From the NCBI GenBank assembly GCA_026399515.1, contig JAPLQT010000122.1, positions 1 through 64,000 on the forward strand: 64,000 bases of DNA. Direction: 5' to 3'. The position numbers were made by a program, and so were the translations under genes. Source of the stretch: Pseudomonadota bacterium (GTDB lineage Bacteria; Pseudomonadota; Gammaproteobacteria; Burkholderiales; Rhodocyclaceae). Below, piece after piece: positions 7,025 to 17,464 of this stretch. Under the pieces are notes generated by a model. That model saw only the letters and a program-made list of their open reading frames with translations, had not been told where the DNA came from and did not search any database. Within the stretch, counting starts at the first letter, position 1; the number at the start of each line of letters is the position of its first letter.

Positions 7025-7879
7025 TCAAGTGCCCGACACGGCATCGATCGCGAGGATGGTGGCATCCTCGGCGCCATGTCCCGCGGCAATGAGTTGGTCC
7101 ATCCTGGCCGCGATCGCCGGCAGCGCCGCCATCGGTCGATTGCCCGTAGTCTCCAGCATCAATCGGACATCCTTGCGCGCCATTGCCAACTCAAAACCGA
7201 GAGGGAACTTACCCTTGGCCATGTTCCCTCCTCGACTCGCCACCACCGCGTTCAAGTCGAGCAGCCCAAGCAATCCGATGGCGTCTTCACCGCCTACGCC
7301 ACTCGCCTGCGCCAGCGTGAGGACGTCCGCCATCACCGCGGAGAGCCCGATGAGCATGGCGTTTCCCATCAATTTGTTTGCCGCGGCCAGATCGCCGCGC
7401 TCACCCAGATACTCGAGGCGCCCTGTCATCCTGGCGAGATCCGTCTTGACGGATTCGAAGAGCATGCTTGGCCCTGATACGACCATCGACCCCTGGGCAT
7501 TCCGGGCGTGCACCGGCGCCATGAAGACCGGACAGTGCAGATATTTCACCCCGTCCGCCTTGAGCGCCGCTGCCCGTTTGGCGGTGAGCGTCGGCAAGGT
7601 CGTGCTGTGGTCGATCAGAATCGCATCGGCGGATAGCCCGGGGCGCGCCGCCGCAATGACTTCTGCGACCACCGCGTCGTCCTTCAGAACCAGATGCACC
7701 CTCGAGGCGCCACGCACCGCCTCAGCGGGCGTCGCGGCGGCCTTCACGCCGAACTGGGCTAGGGCCAGCACTTTGTCGGCGGATCGATTCCATGCGGTGA
7801 CGGAATCACCCCGCTTCGCCGCAGCCTCGGCAAAAGCCGCCCCAAGCAAACCAGTACCGAGAAATGCGATGTTCGTCAT
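7025..7879 (-). CDS. 3-hydroxyisobutyrate dehydrogenase-family NAD(P) oxidoreductase
   Basis: A 284-residue beta-hydroxyacid dehydrogenase. It starts with the NAD(P)-binding motif IAFLGTGLLGAAFAEAAAKRG, has the substrate-binding segment VSGPSMLFESVK, and the catalytic-lysine region LAAANKLMGNAMLIG. W-N-R-S after strand 2 suggests preference for NADPH. The start at 7879 is set by a GGGGAG ribosome site eight bases upstream; a longer reading to 7912 adds 11 non-homologous residues. Likely reactions are oxidation of 3-hydroxyisobutyrate-like acids or reduction of succinic semialdehyde/glyoxylate; the exact substrate cannot be told. It lies 34 bases after the DUF2461 gene on the same strand and may be co-transcribed. 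Confidence 0.85.
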   Translation of the reverse strand: MTNIAFLGTGLLGAAFAEAAAKRGDSVTAWNRSADKVLALAQFGVKAAATPAEAVRGASRVHLVLKDDAVVAEVIAAARPGLSADAILIDHSTTLPTLTAKRAAALKADGVKYLHCPVFMAPVHARNAQGSMVVSGPSMLFESVKTDLARMTGRLEYLGERGDLAAANKLMGNAMLIGLSAVMADVLTLAQASGVGGEDAIGLLGLLDLNAVVASRGGNMAKGKFPLGFELAMARKDVRLMLETTGNRPMAALPAIAARMDQLIAAGHGAEDATILAIDAVSGT

Positions 7880-7913
7880 GCCGTGTCTCCCCTTTGAATT
7901 GAACCTGAACAAG

Positions 7914-8588
7914 TCAGTACTGCACCCCCAGCGCCTCGCAGAGGAATTTCATCAAAGGCGCGGCGGCGGCGAAGCGCGCACCGGCCAGCTTGACCAGATC
8001 CGGCGCGGTGACTTCCGCGGCAGACAATGACGCCAGGCCGATGAAGTCCTTGCGCTTCAGATCCTCGATGGCCGCATTATCGGCGGCATAACCGCGCGGC
8101 GGGCGCGTCAGGCTGTCGCCGGCGAGCGACCAATGCGCGGACAATTTCTTGTCGTCGCGCGCGGCGAACCAGCGCTCGGGTTTGGCGGCAATCAGGTCGC
8201 GTATCCGGCCCAGCGCATCGGCATCGGGATGCCAGCAGCCGGCGCCGAGGAAGCATTCGTCATTGGCGACATGCAGGTAGAAGCCGGGGGCATGCACGTT
8301 CTTGCCCAGCGCGTGGCGGAACTGGATGCCGATGTTGGTCTTGTACGGGGTCTTGTCGCGCGAGAAGCGCGTGTCGCGGAACACCCGCATCAGCGAGCCG
8401 CCCATTTTGCGCGGCTCGGCGCGGAAGTGGGGGGCGAATTTTTCCAGGACCGGCCCCATGGCCTCGATGAACTCGAGAGCAGGTTCGCGCACCAGGGACT
8501 CGTAGCGCGGCTTGTTGGCTTCGAACCATGCCCTGTTATTGTTGGTGTTCAATTCGTCGAGGAATTTGAAAGTGGCTTTGGTGAACAT
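7914..8588 (-). CDS. DUF2461 domain protein
   Basis: A 224-residue full-length member of the DUF2461/TIGR02453 family: FLDELNTNNNRAWFEANK at the N terminus, RVFRDTRFSRDKTPYKTNIG in the middle and PGFYLHVANDECFLGAG are its conserved blocks. The function of the family is unknown; it is widespread, cytoplasmic and lacks signal or membrane segments. It lies upstream of the dehydrogenase gene on the same strand. Confidence 0.9.
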   Translation of the reverse strand: MFTKATFKFLDELNTNNNRAWFEANKPRYESLVREPALEFIEAMGPVLEKFAPHFRAEPRKMGGSLMRVFRDTRFSRDKTPYKTNIGIQFRHALGKNVHAPGFYLHVANDECFLGAGCWHPDADALGRIRDLIAAKPERWFAARDDKKLSAHWSLAGDSLTRPPRGYAADNAAIEDLKRKDFIGLASLSAAEVTAPDLVKLAGARFAAAAPLMKFLCEALGVQY

Positions 8589-8629
8589 CCTAAGCTCCGT
8601 AGTCGATGTTTAGAGATGCCCGCATTCTC

Positions 8630-11152
8630 TCATTTCGCCGCGACGCCGGCCAACGTTCCGGCCAATGCCCCGGTGTCCAGCCGCGTCATGGAAAATATCG
8701 TCTGGCGCACATCCGGCGGCAGGACGAAGCGCGCCTGCCCGGCTTCGGCTTCGAGCCGTTCACCGAAATACAGCTTGCCGTCTTCGCGCAACTCGGCCTG
8801 TCCGTTGGCCCTCAGCGTGTCGACGAAGGCATGGAAGATCGCCTTGTCGAAAAACTCCGGCGCGTTGAATTCGCGCAGCAGGGTCAGGCGCTGCGCCAGT
8901 AGGCGGCACATGGCCTCCAGTTCGGTTGGGGTCATGACGCCCGAGCTCTGCTGGGTCAGCAATCCCAGGGTGATGAAATAGCGGATCAGCGTCGGCCGTA
9001 GCGCCTGGCCGAGCAGGGCCAGTTGGGCATAGGCCTCGCTGTTGAAGGCGGGCGCCGCATATCGGGCGCATTCTCCGGCAGCCTCGGTGCGTTCCAGCCA
9101 GCCCAGGCCGGCCAGTGCCTCCAGGTAGTTGTCCAGCGTCGCGTCGAGTTCGTCATTGGTCCAGCGCAAGAACAGCTCGGCGCGCAGGAAGGGGTAGATG
9201 GTGTGGGCGACGCGCAGCAACTGCTCGCGGCTCAGCGCGACATTGCGCGCATACAGGCAGGCGAGCAGAGCGGGCAGGGCATACAGGTGGAGGATGTTGT
9301 TGCGGGTATAGGGGGCCAGCACGGCCTCCTCGGCAGGGAAATGCAGCACGTCGCCGAGGGGATGGGAATGGCGCTGGACGATGTTGAGCTTCTCGCAGTA
9401 GGCGACGATGTCCGCGCCATCCAGCGGCGTCACCCGGCTGCGCCCGGCATAGGGCGCGGCGAGCGCCAGGCGGCGGTAGGCATCGAGCTGGCGTACCAGT
9501 TGCCGCTCGTCCATCGCCAGGCGCGGCGTGGCCAGCAGTGCGAGGCCGAGCAGGTTGACCGGGTTGGCGACCGCCGCGCTGTTGAGCCCTTCGGTTATCT
9601 TGAGCATCAGGCGATCGATGCCGGCGTTGAGCCAATCCGGGCGTGAGTCACTCGCAACCGAAACGTCGCGCCAGCCGGGATTTTCGGCGGCCAGGATGTC
9701 GGCAAGCTTGATCGGCTCGCCGAAATTCACATGCACCTTGCCGAAGTTCTTCTTCAGCTCGCGCACCGTCAGCAGCAGGTCCAGCAGCGACTCCTGTTTC
9801 TTCGGCCGGCCCATCAGCTCGCCGATATAGTTGCGCCCCTCGAACAGCTTCTCGTAGCCGATATACACCGGCAGGAACACGATGGGGCGGGTCGGGTTGC
9901 GCAGGAAGCTCTTCACCGTCATCGCCAGCATGCCGGCCTTGGCGGCGAGTTGGCGGCCGGTGCGGCTGCGCCCGCCCTCGACGAAATACTCGATGGCGTA
10001 GCCCTTGCTGATCATCATGTGCAGGTATTCGTTGAACACTGCCGCATACAACTTGTTGTCCTTAAAGGAACGGCGCAGGAAGAAGGCACCGCCGCGCCGC
10101 AGGATGCCGCCCAGCATGGGCAGGTTGAGGTTCTCACCGGCGGCGATGTGCGGGACCATCAGGCCGCGATTGAAGACGATGTAGGAGAGCAGCAGGTAGT
10201 CGATGTGGCTGCGGTGGCAGGGAACATAAACGATCTCGTGATCGGGAGCGACGCCGCTGACGGTGTCGAAGTTGTCGACCTCGACGCCGTCGTAGAGGCG
10301 GGTCCACAGCCAGGTCAGGAAGCGGGCGAGAATCAGGGTGACCGGATAGGAATAATCGGAGGCGATTTCCCAGGCATAGGCGCGTGCCTGCGCCTGGGCT
10401 TGCTGCAAGGCCGCCGCGCCGCCGCCCTTGGCCGCCGCCTCGGCTTCAACCGCGGCGCGGATATTCGGGGCCTCGATCAGCTTGCCGACCTGGTTGCGGC
10501 GGTGGGAGAGGTCGGGGCCGATCGCCATTTCGCGCTGGCGGCGGAAGTGCACGCGCAGAATGCGGGCGACTTTCCGCAGGGTGCGCTCTTCGTCGAGTCC
10601 TTCGGCGACGATCTGACGCAGCGACAAAGGCTCGCTGAAACGCAGCAGCGTCTGCCGGCCATGGATCAGCACGGTGAAGAACTGCTTGAGTTCGCCGCGC
10701 GCCGCCCAGCCGTCGGCGAAGAGCAGCTTCCAGACCGAGTTGGCCTTGTCCGGGGCGCGGCCCCAGAGGATAGCGACCGGTACGATTTGCACGTCGAAGC
10801 CGTCCTGCGCCCGCGCCTGGGCCACCAGGCGGCGCAGCAAGCCGGAATAGGTCGCCCGCCGGGAGCTCAGCAGCGGCTCTCGGCGGGTCAGGAAGAAGAA
10901 CGACACCGCTTCGCGCAATCCTCCCACCGCCAGCCTGCCGCGCGCCGGCGGCAGCCCCAGCGATTTGGTCTCGCGCGCCAGCACCAGCAGGTTCGACAGG
11001 AAACGCCGCTGCATCACATACACCACCGGTTTCGCCGGGTCGAGGCCCAGCGTGGACAGGTCCTGAGGCTGGACATGGGTGCGGACACAGGCATACAGCA
11101 GCTTGCTGGCGACGAAGAGGAACAGGCGGTCTAGTCCGAAGTACCGGTTCAT
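8630..11152 (-). CDS. plsB: Glycerol-3-phosphate 1-O-acyltransferase PlsB
   Basis: An 840-residue membrane-associated acyltransferase that acylates sn-1 of glycerol 3-phosphate, the first step of phospholipid synthesis. The four acyltransferase blocks are all present in order: HRSHIDYLLLSY (catalytic His-x4-Asp), GGAFFLRRSF, YFVEGGRSRTGR (glycerol-phosphate binding) and IVFLPVYIGYEKL. Length is close to E. coli PlsB (about 807). The gene is monocistronic on the minus strand, 41 bases upstream of the DUF2461 gene, and divergent from the ABC exporter at 11342. Confidence 0.96.
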   Translation of the reverse strand: MNRYFGLDRLFLFVASKLLYACVRTHVQPQDLSTLGLDPAKPVVYVMQRRFLSNLLVLARETKSLGLPPARGRLAVGGLREAVSFFFLTRREPLLSSRRATYSGLLRRLVAQARAQDGFDVQIVPVAILWGRAPDKANSVWKLLFADGWAARGELKQFFTVLIHGRQTLLRFSEPLSLRQIVAEGLDEERTLRKVARILRVHFRRQREMAIGPDLSHRRNQVGKLIEAPNIRAAVEAEAAAKGGGAAALQQAQAQARAYAWEIASDYSYPVTLILARFLTWLWTRLYDGVEVDNFDTVSGVAPDHEIVYVPCHRSHIDYLLLSYIVFNRGLMVPHIAAGENLNLPMLGGILRRGGAFFLRRSFKDNKLYAAVFNEYLHMMISKGYAIEYFVEGGRSRTGRQLAAKAGMLAMTVKSFLRNPTRPIVFLPVYIGYEKLFEGRNYIGELMGRPKKQESLLDLLLTVRELKKNFGKVHVNFGEPIKLADILAAENPGWRDVSVASDSRPDWLNAGIDRLMLKITEGLNSAAVANPVNLLGLALLATPRLAMDERQLVRQLDAYRRLALAAPYAGRSRVTPLDGADIVAYCEKLNIVQRHSHPLGDVLHFPAEEAVLAPYTRNNILHLYALPALLACLYARNVALSREQLLRVAHTIYPFLRAELFLRWTNDELDATLDNYLEALAGLGWLERTEAAGECARYAAPAFNSEAYAQLALLGQALRPTLIRYFITLGLLTQQSSGVMTPTELEAMCRLLAQRLTLLREFNAPEFFDKAIFHAFVDTLRANGQAELREDGKLYFGERLEAEAGQARFVLPPDVRQTIFSMTRLDTGALAGTLAGVAAK

Positions 11153-11341
11153 TGCACGTGGTCCGTCAGGTTTATCTCAGGCAAACGCTTTTCCGGTGGG
11201 GTGGATGGCAGCGGCACGCCGACCGGCGCGACGCTTCCACTTGTCATTGCGTTATGATAAAACCTTCCGCTCGTCAGCGCACCTGCCGACGTCAGACCGC
11301 AAGCCGGCTCCACTCGTCGTTTTCAAGTGATTACCCCACCT

Positions 11342-13114
11342 ATGCCAGATTCGTCCAACCCCTCACCCGCCGGCAAACTCGCACCCCTGGCCCGGCTGGG
11401 GCGCTTCCTGCGGCCATATCGGAGCCGGCTGGCGCTGGCCTTCGTCGCGCTCACAATCGCCGCCGCCGCGTCGCTGGTGCTGCCGATCGCCGTGCGGCAG
11501 ATGATAGACCTGGGTTTCTCGCGCGCCAATGCCGAGCATATCGATCGCTATTTCCTGTTCCTGTTCGTCGTGGCGGTGGTGCTCGGCCTGTTCGTCGCGG
11601 TGCGCTTCTACCTGGTGTCGTGGCTCGGCGAGCGGGTGGTGGCCGACATCCGCAGCGCCGTGTATCGACATGTCATCGGCATGAGCCCGGCCTTCTTCGA
11701 AGTCACCCGCACCGGCGAGGTGTTGTCGCGCCTGACCACCGACACCACGCTAATCCAGGTGGTGGTCGGCACCAGCATGTCGATGGCACTGCGCAGCGCA
11801 CTGATGCTGGCCGGTGGCCTGGTCATGATGGGCTTCACCAGCCCGCGCCTGACCGGTTACACGCTGGCCCTGCTGCTGACGGTGGTCCTCCCCATCATCC
11901 TGTTCGGCCGCCAGGTGCGGCGATTGTCGCGCGACAGCCAGGACCGGGTGGCCGACTCCAGCGCGCTGGCCGGCGAAAAGCTCAACGCCGTCACCACCGT
12001 GCAGGCCTTCACCCAGGAAGCGCGGGAAACAGCGCGCTTCGACGAGTCGGTCGAATCATCCTTCCGCACCGCCTTGCGGCGCATCAGCATGCGCGCCATG
12101 CTCACGGTGATCATCATCGTCATGGTGTTCGGGGCGATCGTGCTGGTGCTGTGGCTGGGCGCGCACGCAGTGCTGGACGGCGGCATGAGCGCCGGCGAGC
12201 TGAGCCAGTTCGTACTCTACGCGGTGATGGTGGCCAGCAGCATCGGCGCCTTGTCGGAAGTGTGGGGCGACGTGCAGCGCGCCGCCGGCGCCACCGAGCG
12301 CCTGATGGAACTGCTGGCGGCGAAGGCCGACATCGTGGTCGTAGCGCAACCGCTGCCGCTGCCTGCGCCGCGCGGCGAAATCAGCATGGAGCACTTGACC
12401 TTCCATTACCCTTCGCGGCCGGATCATCCGTCGTTGGCGGATTTCTCGCTGCAAGTGCGCACCGGCGAGACGGTTGCGCTGGTCGGCCCGTCCGGCGCCG
12501 GCAAGAGTACCTTGTTCCAGTTGCTGCTGCGTTTCTATGACCCGCAGCAGGGACGCATCGTCCTCGACGGCGTCGACCTGGCGCAAGCCGATCCGCTCGA
12601 GGTGCGGCGCCGCATCGGCATCGTGCCGCAGGATACCGTGCTGTTCTCTGCCGACGCCATGGAGAACATCCGCTATGGCCGCGCCGATGCCAGCGACGAG
12701 GAGGTGAAGGCAGCAGCCCGCGCGGCGGTCGCCGACGAATTCATCGAGCGCCTGCCCGAAGGTTATCGCAGCTTTCTCGGCGAGCGCGGCGTGCGCCTCT
12801 CGGGTGGACAGCGCCAGCGCATCGCCATCGCCCGCGCCATCCTGAAAAATCCGCCGCTGATGCTCCTCGACGAAGCGACCAGCGCTCTCGACGCCGAAAG
12901 CGAACGGCTGGTGCAGACCGCCCTGGAACACCTGGTCGAAGGCCGCACCACGCTGGTCATCGCCCATCGCCTGGCGACGGTGCGCAAGGCCGACCGGATC
13001 ATCGTGATGGACGACGGGCGCATCGTCGCCAGCGGCACCCACGACAGCCTGATACGCGAGGATGGGCTGTACGCACGGCTCGCCGCCTTGCAGTTCGGGC
13101 TGCATGCGGAGTAA
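11342..13114 (+). CDS. ABC exporter, fused permease/ATPase (MsbA-related)
   Basis: A 590-residue half-transporter. The N-terminal 320 residues hold six transmembrane helices of the type I exporter fold; the C-terminal half is a nucleotide-binding domain with Walker A ([12 protein letters not shown]), Q-loop ([11 protein letters not shown]), signature ([16 protein letters not shown]), Walker B ([12 protein letters not shown]) and H-loop (LVIAHRL). It resembles the MsbA-related proteobacterial group (TIGR02204-like) rather than true MsbA. I take the ATG at 11342; a GTG five codons earlier is possible. Substrate unknown, probably a lipid or drug, working as a homodimer in the inner membrane. It is divergent from plsB, which may or may not be meaningful. 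Confidence 0.9.
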   Translation: MPDSSNPSPAGKLAPLARLGRFLRPYRSRLALAFVALTIAAAASLVLPIAVRQMIDLGFSRANAEHIDRYFLFLFVVAVVLGLFVAVRFYLVSWLGERVVADIRSAVYRHVIGMSPAFFEVTRTGEVLSRLTTDTTLIQVVVGTSMSMALRSALMLAGGLVMMGFTSPRLTGYTLALLLTVVLPIILFGRQVRRLSRDSQDRVADSSALAGEKLNAVTTVQAFTQEARETARFDESVESSFRTALRRISMRAMLTVIIIVMVFGAIVLVLWLGAHAVLDGGMSAGELSQFVLYAVMVASSIGALSEVWGDVQRAAGATERLMELLAAKADIVVVAQPLPLPAPRGEISMEHLTFHYPSRPDHPSLADFSLQVRTGETVALVGPSGAGKSTLFQLLLRFYDPQQGRIVLDGVDLAQADPLEVRRRIGIVPQDTVLFSADAMENIRYGRADASDEEVKAAARAAVADEFIERLPEGYRSFLGERGVRLSGGQRQRIAIARAILKNPPLMLLDEATSALDAESERLVQTALEHLVEGRTTLVIAHRLATVRKADRIIVMDDGRIVASGTHDSLIREDGLYARLAALQFGLHAE

Positions 13115-13251
13115 CCGTTCGTCGGCCGGACGCAGGCGTTCGTCATTTGGCATGCTTGAGAAATAAAAGATTCCTGTAATATGACCGTAACCGATAGCTG
13201 TCATAAATCGGCTGGTCTGGCCGTGCCTTTTTAAATACTTCCCCATAACTT

Positions 13252-15306
13252 ATGAAAATTTCACGACTGCTTGGTCTTTTGACCCTCATGGCGCTTGGCA
13301 GCCAGTCCCATGCCGCGGGCAGGGCCGATGTCTTCGATGCCAAGGGCGATTATGCCGGCGCCTCCAACGCGCTCACCTTGTCGGCCAGCATTTCTCCCGC
13401 CGCGGTGGATGCCGGTCTGCCGGGTTCCTACTATGTGGCGGCGTTGTATGGCAGCAATCTGCTCTTTCTCTCCCCGACGGGTTGGGCGCCTTACGCCGGC
13501 GCCCAGATTCCCAGCGCGGTTTCCGGTACTTTGAGCCAACTCTCGATTCCGCTGCTGGCGAACGCGGATATATCGGCCCTGGAATGCGCATCGATAATCG
13601 CCGGGTATGGCAAGGATGCGAATGATATGGCCACCAACGGCCTGTACCGGACGATCTATCAGGTACCGGCACGAATCCCGCATGCATCGCCCTTGCCCTG
13701 TAGTGCCATGGCGGACGCCGACATCTCGCGCTTCCTCGAACAAGCCAGCTTCGGGCCGACGGATGCGAGCATCGCCGATGTCAAGCTGCGCGGTCTTTCC
13801 GGTTGGCTGGCGAATCAAGTCGCCCTGCCCAGGACCGGCTATGTACCGCCCTCCGGCGTCGGGGACTGGACCTATTATCCCGAATCGCAACCGGCCTCGT
13901 GTACCAACGACGGCATCCCGACCAGTTGGGCAACACTCTGCCTGCGAGACAACTATTCCCTCTATCAGGTACAGCGGGAGTTCTTCCAGAACGCGATTTC
14001 GGCGCCGGACCAGCTTCGGCAGCGGGTGGCGTTCGCCTTGTCGCAAATACTGGTGATCTCGGGCACGGATTCTCCGCTCGCCAAGCCCTATGCATTCGTG
14101 CCCTATCAGAACATCCTCCTGGATAACGCATTCGGCAATTACGAAACCATTCTGAACAAGATCACCTTGTCGCCGGCGATGGGACGCTATCTCGACATGG
14201 CCAACAATCCCAAGGCCACGAATGCCAACCAGCAGCCCAACGAGAACTATGCGCGGGAGCTGTTGCAGTTGTTCTCGATCGGCTTGTACAAGCTGAATCT
14301 CGACGGCTCGGTGCAAACCGATGCCGCCGGCATCGCCGTTCCCAGTTATGACGAGAACGTCATCAAGGGGTTTGCCAAGACCTTCACCGGCTGGACCTAT
14401 GCACCGGTGCCGGGGGCAGCATCCCAATCCTTCAATCCGATCTACTTCGGCGCCGACATGGTTGTGGTGGAGAAGAACCACGATACCACCAGCAAGCAAT
14501 TGCTGGACACCACCGTACTGCCCGCGGGCCAGACGTCGGCGGCCGATTTGACCGCCGCGGTCCACACCGCGTTCATGCATCCCAATGTCGGACCCTTCAT
14601 CGGCAGGCAGTTGATCCAGCGCCTGGTCACCAGCAACCCCAGCCCCGCCTACGTCAGCCGCGTGGCGAGTGTTTTCAACGACAACGGTAGCGGGGCGCGC
14701 GGCGATATGCAGGCCGTCATCCGCGCCATCCTGCTGGACACGGAAGCGCGCGGTGGCATGCGTAGTGAATCCAATTACGGCCACCTGCGCGAACCCGCGC
14801 TGTTTATCGCGCGGTTCTATCGTTCGCTCGGCGGCATCAGCGACGGAGTATGGCTCAAGGATCGGAGCAATGAGATGGGACAGAACCTGTTCTATCCGGA
14901 CACCGTGTTCAACTATTACCCCGCCGATTACGCGCTTGCTAGCGGTCAGGCGGCGCCTGAATTCGGCATCCAGAACACCGCAACAGCCCTGGCGCGCGCC
15001 AATTTCGTTTACAGCGCGATCCTCGGCACCCCAACCGGCAACACGGTCTATGCCGCACAACCGAGTGCGACCGTAATCGGCGCGACCGGGACCTACCTTG
15101 ACCTGACTCCCTATGTGGCCCTTGCCCCCGATCCCGCCGCATTGATCGACAGGCTCAACATCCTGCTGCTGCACGGCAGTATGGCGCCGGAGACGCGGAC
15201 ACAGCTCATCAGCACAGTCACCGGCGCTTCCAGCGACCCGAAGGTGAGGGCGCAGACGGCAATTTATCTCGTGGCAAATTTGCCACAATTCATGGTGGAG
15301 CGTTGA
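13252..15306 (+). CDS. DUF1800 domain protein, secreted
   Basis: A 684-residue protein with a Sec signal peptide (KISRLLGLLTLMALGSQSHAAG). After about 110 residues of a beta-rich N-terminal segment comes the DUF1800 region: DISRFLEQASFGPTDASI (start), LRQRVAFALSQILVIS, RYLDMANNPKA, PNENYARELLQLFSIGLYKL and KGFAKTFTGW, which are family hallmarks. The function of DUF1800 is unknown; it almost always sits next to a DUF1501 gene, as here with a one-base gap. Both products are exported, one unfolded (Sec) and one probably folded (Tat). Confidence 0.93.
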   Translation: MKISRLLGLLTLMALGSQSHAAGRADVFDAKGDYAGASNALTLSASISPAAVDAGLPGSYYVAALYGSNLLFLSPTGWAPYAGAQIPSAVSGTLSQLSIPLLANADISALECASIIAGYGKDANDMATNGLYRTIYQVPARIPHASPLPCSAMADADISRFLEQASFGPTDASIADVKLRGLSGWLANQVALPRTGYVPPSGVGDWTYYPESQPASCTNDGIPTSWATLCLRDNYSLYQVQREFFQNAISAPDQLRQRVAFALSQILVISGTDSPLAKPYAFVPYQNILLDNAFGNYETILNKITLSPAMGRYLDMANNPKATNANQQPNENYARELLQLFSIGLYKLNLDGSVQTDAAGIAVPSYDENVIKGFAKTFTGWTYAPVPGAASQSFNPIYFGADMVVVEKNHDTTSKQLLDTTVLPAGQTSAADLTAAVHTAFMHPNVGPFIGRQLIQRLVTSNPSPAYVSRVASVFNDNGSGARGDMQAVIRAILLDTEARGGMRSESNYGHLREPALFIARFYRSLGGISDGVWLKDRSNEMGQNLFYPDTVFNYYPADYALASGQAAPEFGIQNTATALARANFVYSAILGTPTGNTVYAAQPSATVIGATGTYLDLTPYVALAPDPAALIDRLNILLLHGSMAPETRTQLISTVTGASSDPKVRAQTAIYLVANLPQFMVER

Positions 15307-15307
15307 T

Positions 15308-16657
15308 ATGAGCTTCTCTCGCAGAGATTTCCTAAAGCTGGCCGCGCTGTCGTCCGCAGCCGCTCCCTGGGGCTGGATGCCGGCACTGGCCGCCACGCCG
15401 GCCACCGACGATTACCGGGCCTTGGTATGCATTTTTCTCTATGGCGGCAATGACGGGAACAACCTGCTGATCCCGACCGACAGCGCCGGCTATGCGGCTT
15501 ATGCCGGGGCCCGTGGTTCCCTGGCGTTGCAGGCGTCCGACCTGGCGACGCTGGGCGCCGCCGCCAGCCAGGGCGGCAAGTCGTTCGCCCTGCACTCCGG
15601 GCTCTCCCCGATTGCGCCGCTTTACCTGCAAGGCAAGCTGGCCGCGGTGGCCAATGTCGGTACGCTGGTCAATCCCATGACGGCGGCAGACTACCGCGCG
15701 AAAACCAAACAAAGGCCCTTCAGCCTGTTTTCGCATTCGGACCAGCAACATCAATGGCAGAGCGCGGAATCGGCGGTCCTGTCGGCCACGGGTTGGGGTG
15801 GCCGGATTGCGGATGCGGTACTTTCCAGCAACGCTCAGGTAACAGTTCCCGCCTTGATGTCGATTGCCGGGTCCAGCCTGTTCAACAACGGCAAGCACAC
15901 CGCGCCGCTGGTTATACCCGGCAGCGGTACCTTCGGTTTGAAGGACAATGGCACCAGCGCGGCGGCCAAGGCGCGCAACAGCGGCCTGGCGCAACTGCTC
16001 GGACTGGATCAAGGCAATGCCCTGGTCAGCGCATCCGCCAATGTAATAACGCAGGCCATCGCCAGCAGCGTTCTGGTCAACCCGATTATTCAAGGCACCA
16101 GTGCGACGATCTCGCCCGCATTTGCCGGCCTGAGTTCAAGTATCGCCACACAACTGATGATGGTCGCGAAATTGATCGAGGCACGGGCAACGACCGGCTT
16201 GAAGCGGCAGGTGTTCTATGTCGCCTTGAACGGCTTCGACACTCACAGCAATCAACTCAACGTGCAGCAAACGCTTTTTGGCCAACTCGGCCCCGCCATG
16301 CTGGCTTTCTACAATGCCACGGTGGCCTTGGGTGTTGCCGATAAAGTCACGAGTTTCACCATGTCGGATTTTTCCCGCACGCTCAAGCCGAATTCGAGCG
16401 GTACCGACCATGCCTGGGGCAATCATCATCTGGTGCTGGGGGGCGCAGTTAAAGGGGGCGATGTTTACGGCGCGTTCCCGACCTTGGCGTTGAACGGCGC
16501 CGACGATGCCGATGGCGCTGGCCGGTGGGTGCCGACCACATCGGTGGATCAATACGCGGCAACGCTGGCCAGTTGGCTGGGTGTATCTACGGGAGACCTG
16601 GCGACGGTGCTGCCCAATCTCTCCCGCTTTGCATCCTCCAATATCGGTTTCGTCTGA
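15308..16657 (+). CDS. DUF1501 domain protein, Tat-exported
   Basis: A 449-residue protein starting with a twin-arginine signal (SFSRRDFLKLAALSSAAAP). The remainder matches DUF1501, which is related to the alkaline phosphatase/sulfatase fold: LVCIFLYGGNDGNNLLIP near the start, FSHSDQQHQWQS, YVALNGFDTHSNQ and DHAWGNHHLVLGG at the end are the conserved blocks with likely metal-binding Asp/His residues. Tat export suggests it folds with a cofactor in the cytoplasm. It follows the DUF1800 gene directly and is followed by a cytochrome c gene 41 bases on. Confidence 0.93.
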   Translation: MSFSRRDFLKLAALSSAAAPWGWMPALAATPATDDYRALVCIFLYGGNDGNNLLIPTDSAGYAAYAGARGSLALQASDLATLGAAASQGGKSFALHSGLSPIAPLYLQGKLAAVANVGTLVNPMTAADYRAKTKQRPFSLFSHSDQQHQWQSAESAVLSATGWGGRIADAVLSSNAQVTVPALMSIAGSSLFNNGKHTAPLVIPGSGTFGLKDNGTSAAAKARNSGLAQLLGLDQGNALVSASANVITQAIASSVLVNPIIQGTSATISPAFAGLSSSIATQLMMVAKLIEARATTGLKRQVFYVALNGFDTHSNQLNVQQTLFGQLGPAMLAFYNATVALGVADKVTSFTMSDFSRTLKPNSSGTDHAWGNHHLVLGGAVKGGDVYGAFPTLALNGADDADGAGRWVPTTSVDQYAATLASWLGVSTGDLATVLPNLSRFASSNIGFV

Positions 16658-16698
16658 CAGATCGAAGCCGATAATGCGGTAGCGTTATATTTGACCGT

Positions 16699-17244
16699 AT
16701 GAGGAAAAGCCATCGCTCCCTGGCGGGTGTATTGATTGCGGGCCTGGTCAGTACCCCTGTTCTCGGAGCTACCAGCATCGATGCTGGACAGGCGCTCTAC
16801 ACGGCCAATTGCGTCGGCTGCCATGGCATGCCTCCCAACGGCCTGAAGATCGACAACCTGGTGGCGGCGAATCGGCCGGACCTGATACGCCGGCAGATTC
16901 AAATCAATCCCGCCATGAAATTCCTCACAGCCTTGATGGACGCCGATCTTGCAGAAATCGCCACCTTTATCGCCTATCCCACCACCACCGACGCGGATTG
17001 CATATTCGGCTGGGGCGAAGCGATACTGCCGGCGCTGCTGGCGCCGAGAACCCTGTCCGCCAGGGCGAACGGCTTCGACTACCGCTACTACCCGCCCGCC
17101 AATGTCTATGTCGGCGTCGCAATCGCCGCCACTGACCATCAACGCCATCTCTACTTTCTCGACGCCAAGACCAGCGACGGACTACTCGATCTGGGGAATA
17201 TTGGCAGCTATCTGAGTGCCGCCTTGGCGGCGGGGTGCCCATAA
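16699..17244 (+). CDS. Periplasmic monohaem c-type cytochrome
   Basis: A 181-residue protein with a signal peptide (HRSLAGVLIAGLVSTPVLGA) and one c-haem site, ANCVGCHGMPPN; the methionine in NPAMKFL is a candidate sixth ligand. The class I cytochrome domain ends near residue 100, after which comes an unusual 75-residue beta-rich tail (NGFDYRYYPPANVYVGV, RHLYFLDAKTSDGLLDLG) that I cannot assign. It lies just after the DUF1800/DUF1501 pair on the same strand, suggesting that the exported pair works with a redox partner. Confidence 0.85.
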   Translation: MRKSHRSLAGVLIAGLVSTPVLGATSIDAGQALYTANCVGCHGMPPNGLKIDNLVAANRPDLIRRQIQINPAMKFLTALMDADLAEIATFIAYPTTTDADCIFGWGEAILPALLAPRTLSARANGFDYRYYPPANVYVGVAIAATDHQRHLYFLDAKTSDGLLDLGNIGSYLSAALAAGCP

Positions 17245-17464
17245 CGGCGGATATTGCCAAATTCCCGAAAAGTGCCTTCATCATGACGTATGTCAATTGG
17301 CATGATTCATTATGCAAGGATAATACCCGCCATGATCAGCGCAAAGCGGTGTATCAGGCAATGGTACCAATTCGGCAAGGCAGGGGCGCATCACTTCATC
17401 CCTCGGCCCGCTTCGGATTCAAGCTCGATGCGTTGGTGAAAATTCCGATGACGGGGCCAGCGAC
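17245..17464. promoter_or_regulatory. Leader region of the chemoreceptor gene
   Basis: A 220-base gap separating the cytochrome operon from the chemoreceptor. No ORF with homology or strong hairpin was seen. It probably carries the chemoreceptor promoter, but no confident promoter elements were identified. Confidence 0.3.

Noticed and set aside
9731-11134. 467-codon plus-strand ORF opposite plsB
   Set aside because: Antisense of a clear PlsB with all four motifs; long antisense frames are common in GC-rich DNA.
13261-15405. 714-codon minus-strand ORF opposite the DUF1800 gene
   Set aside because: Shadow of a recognised family gene; its translation has no domain and biased composition.
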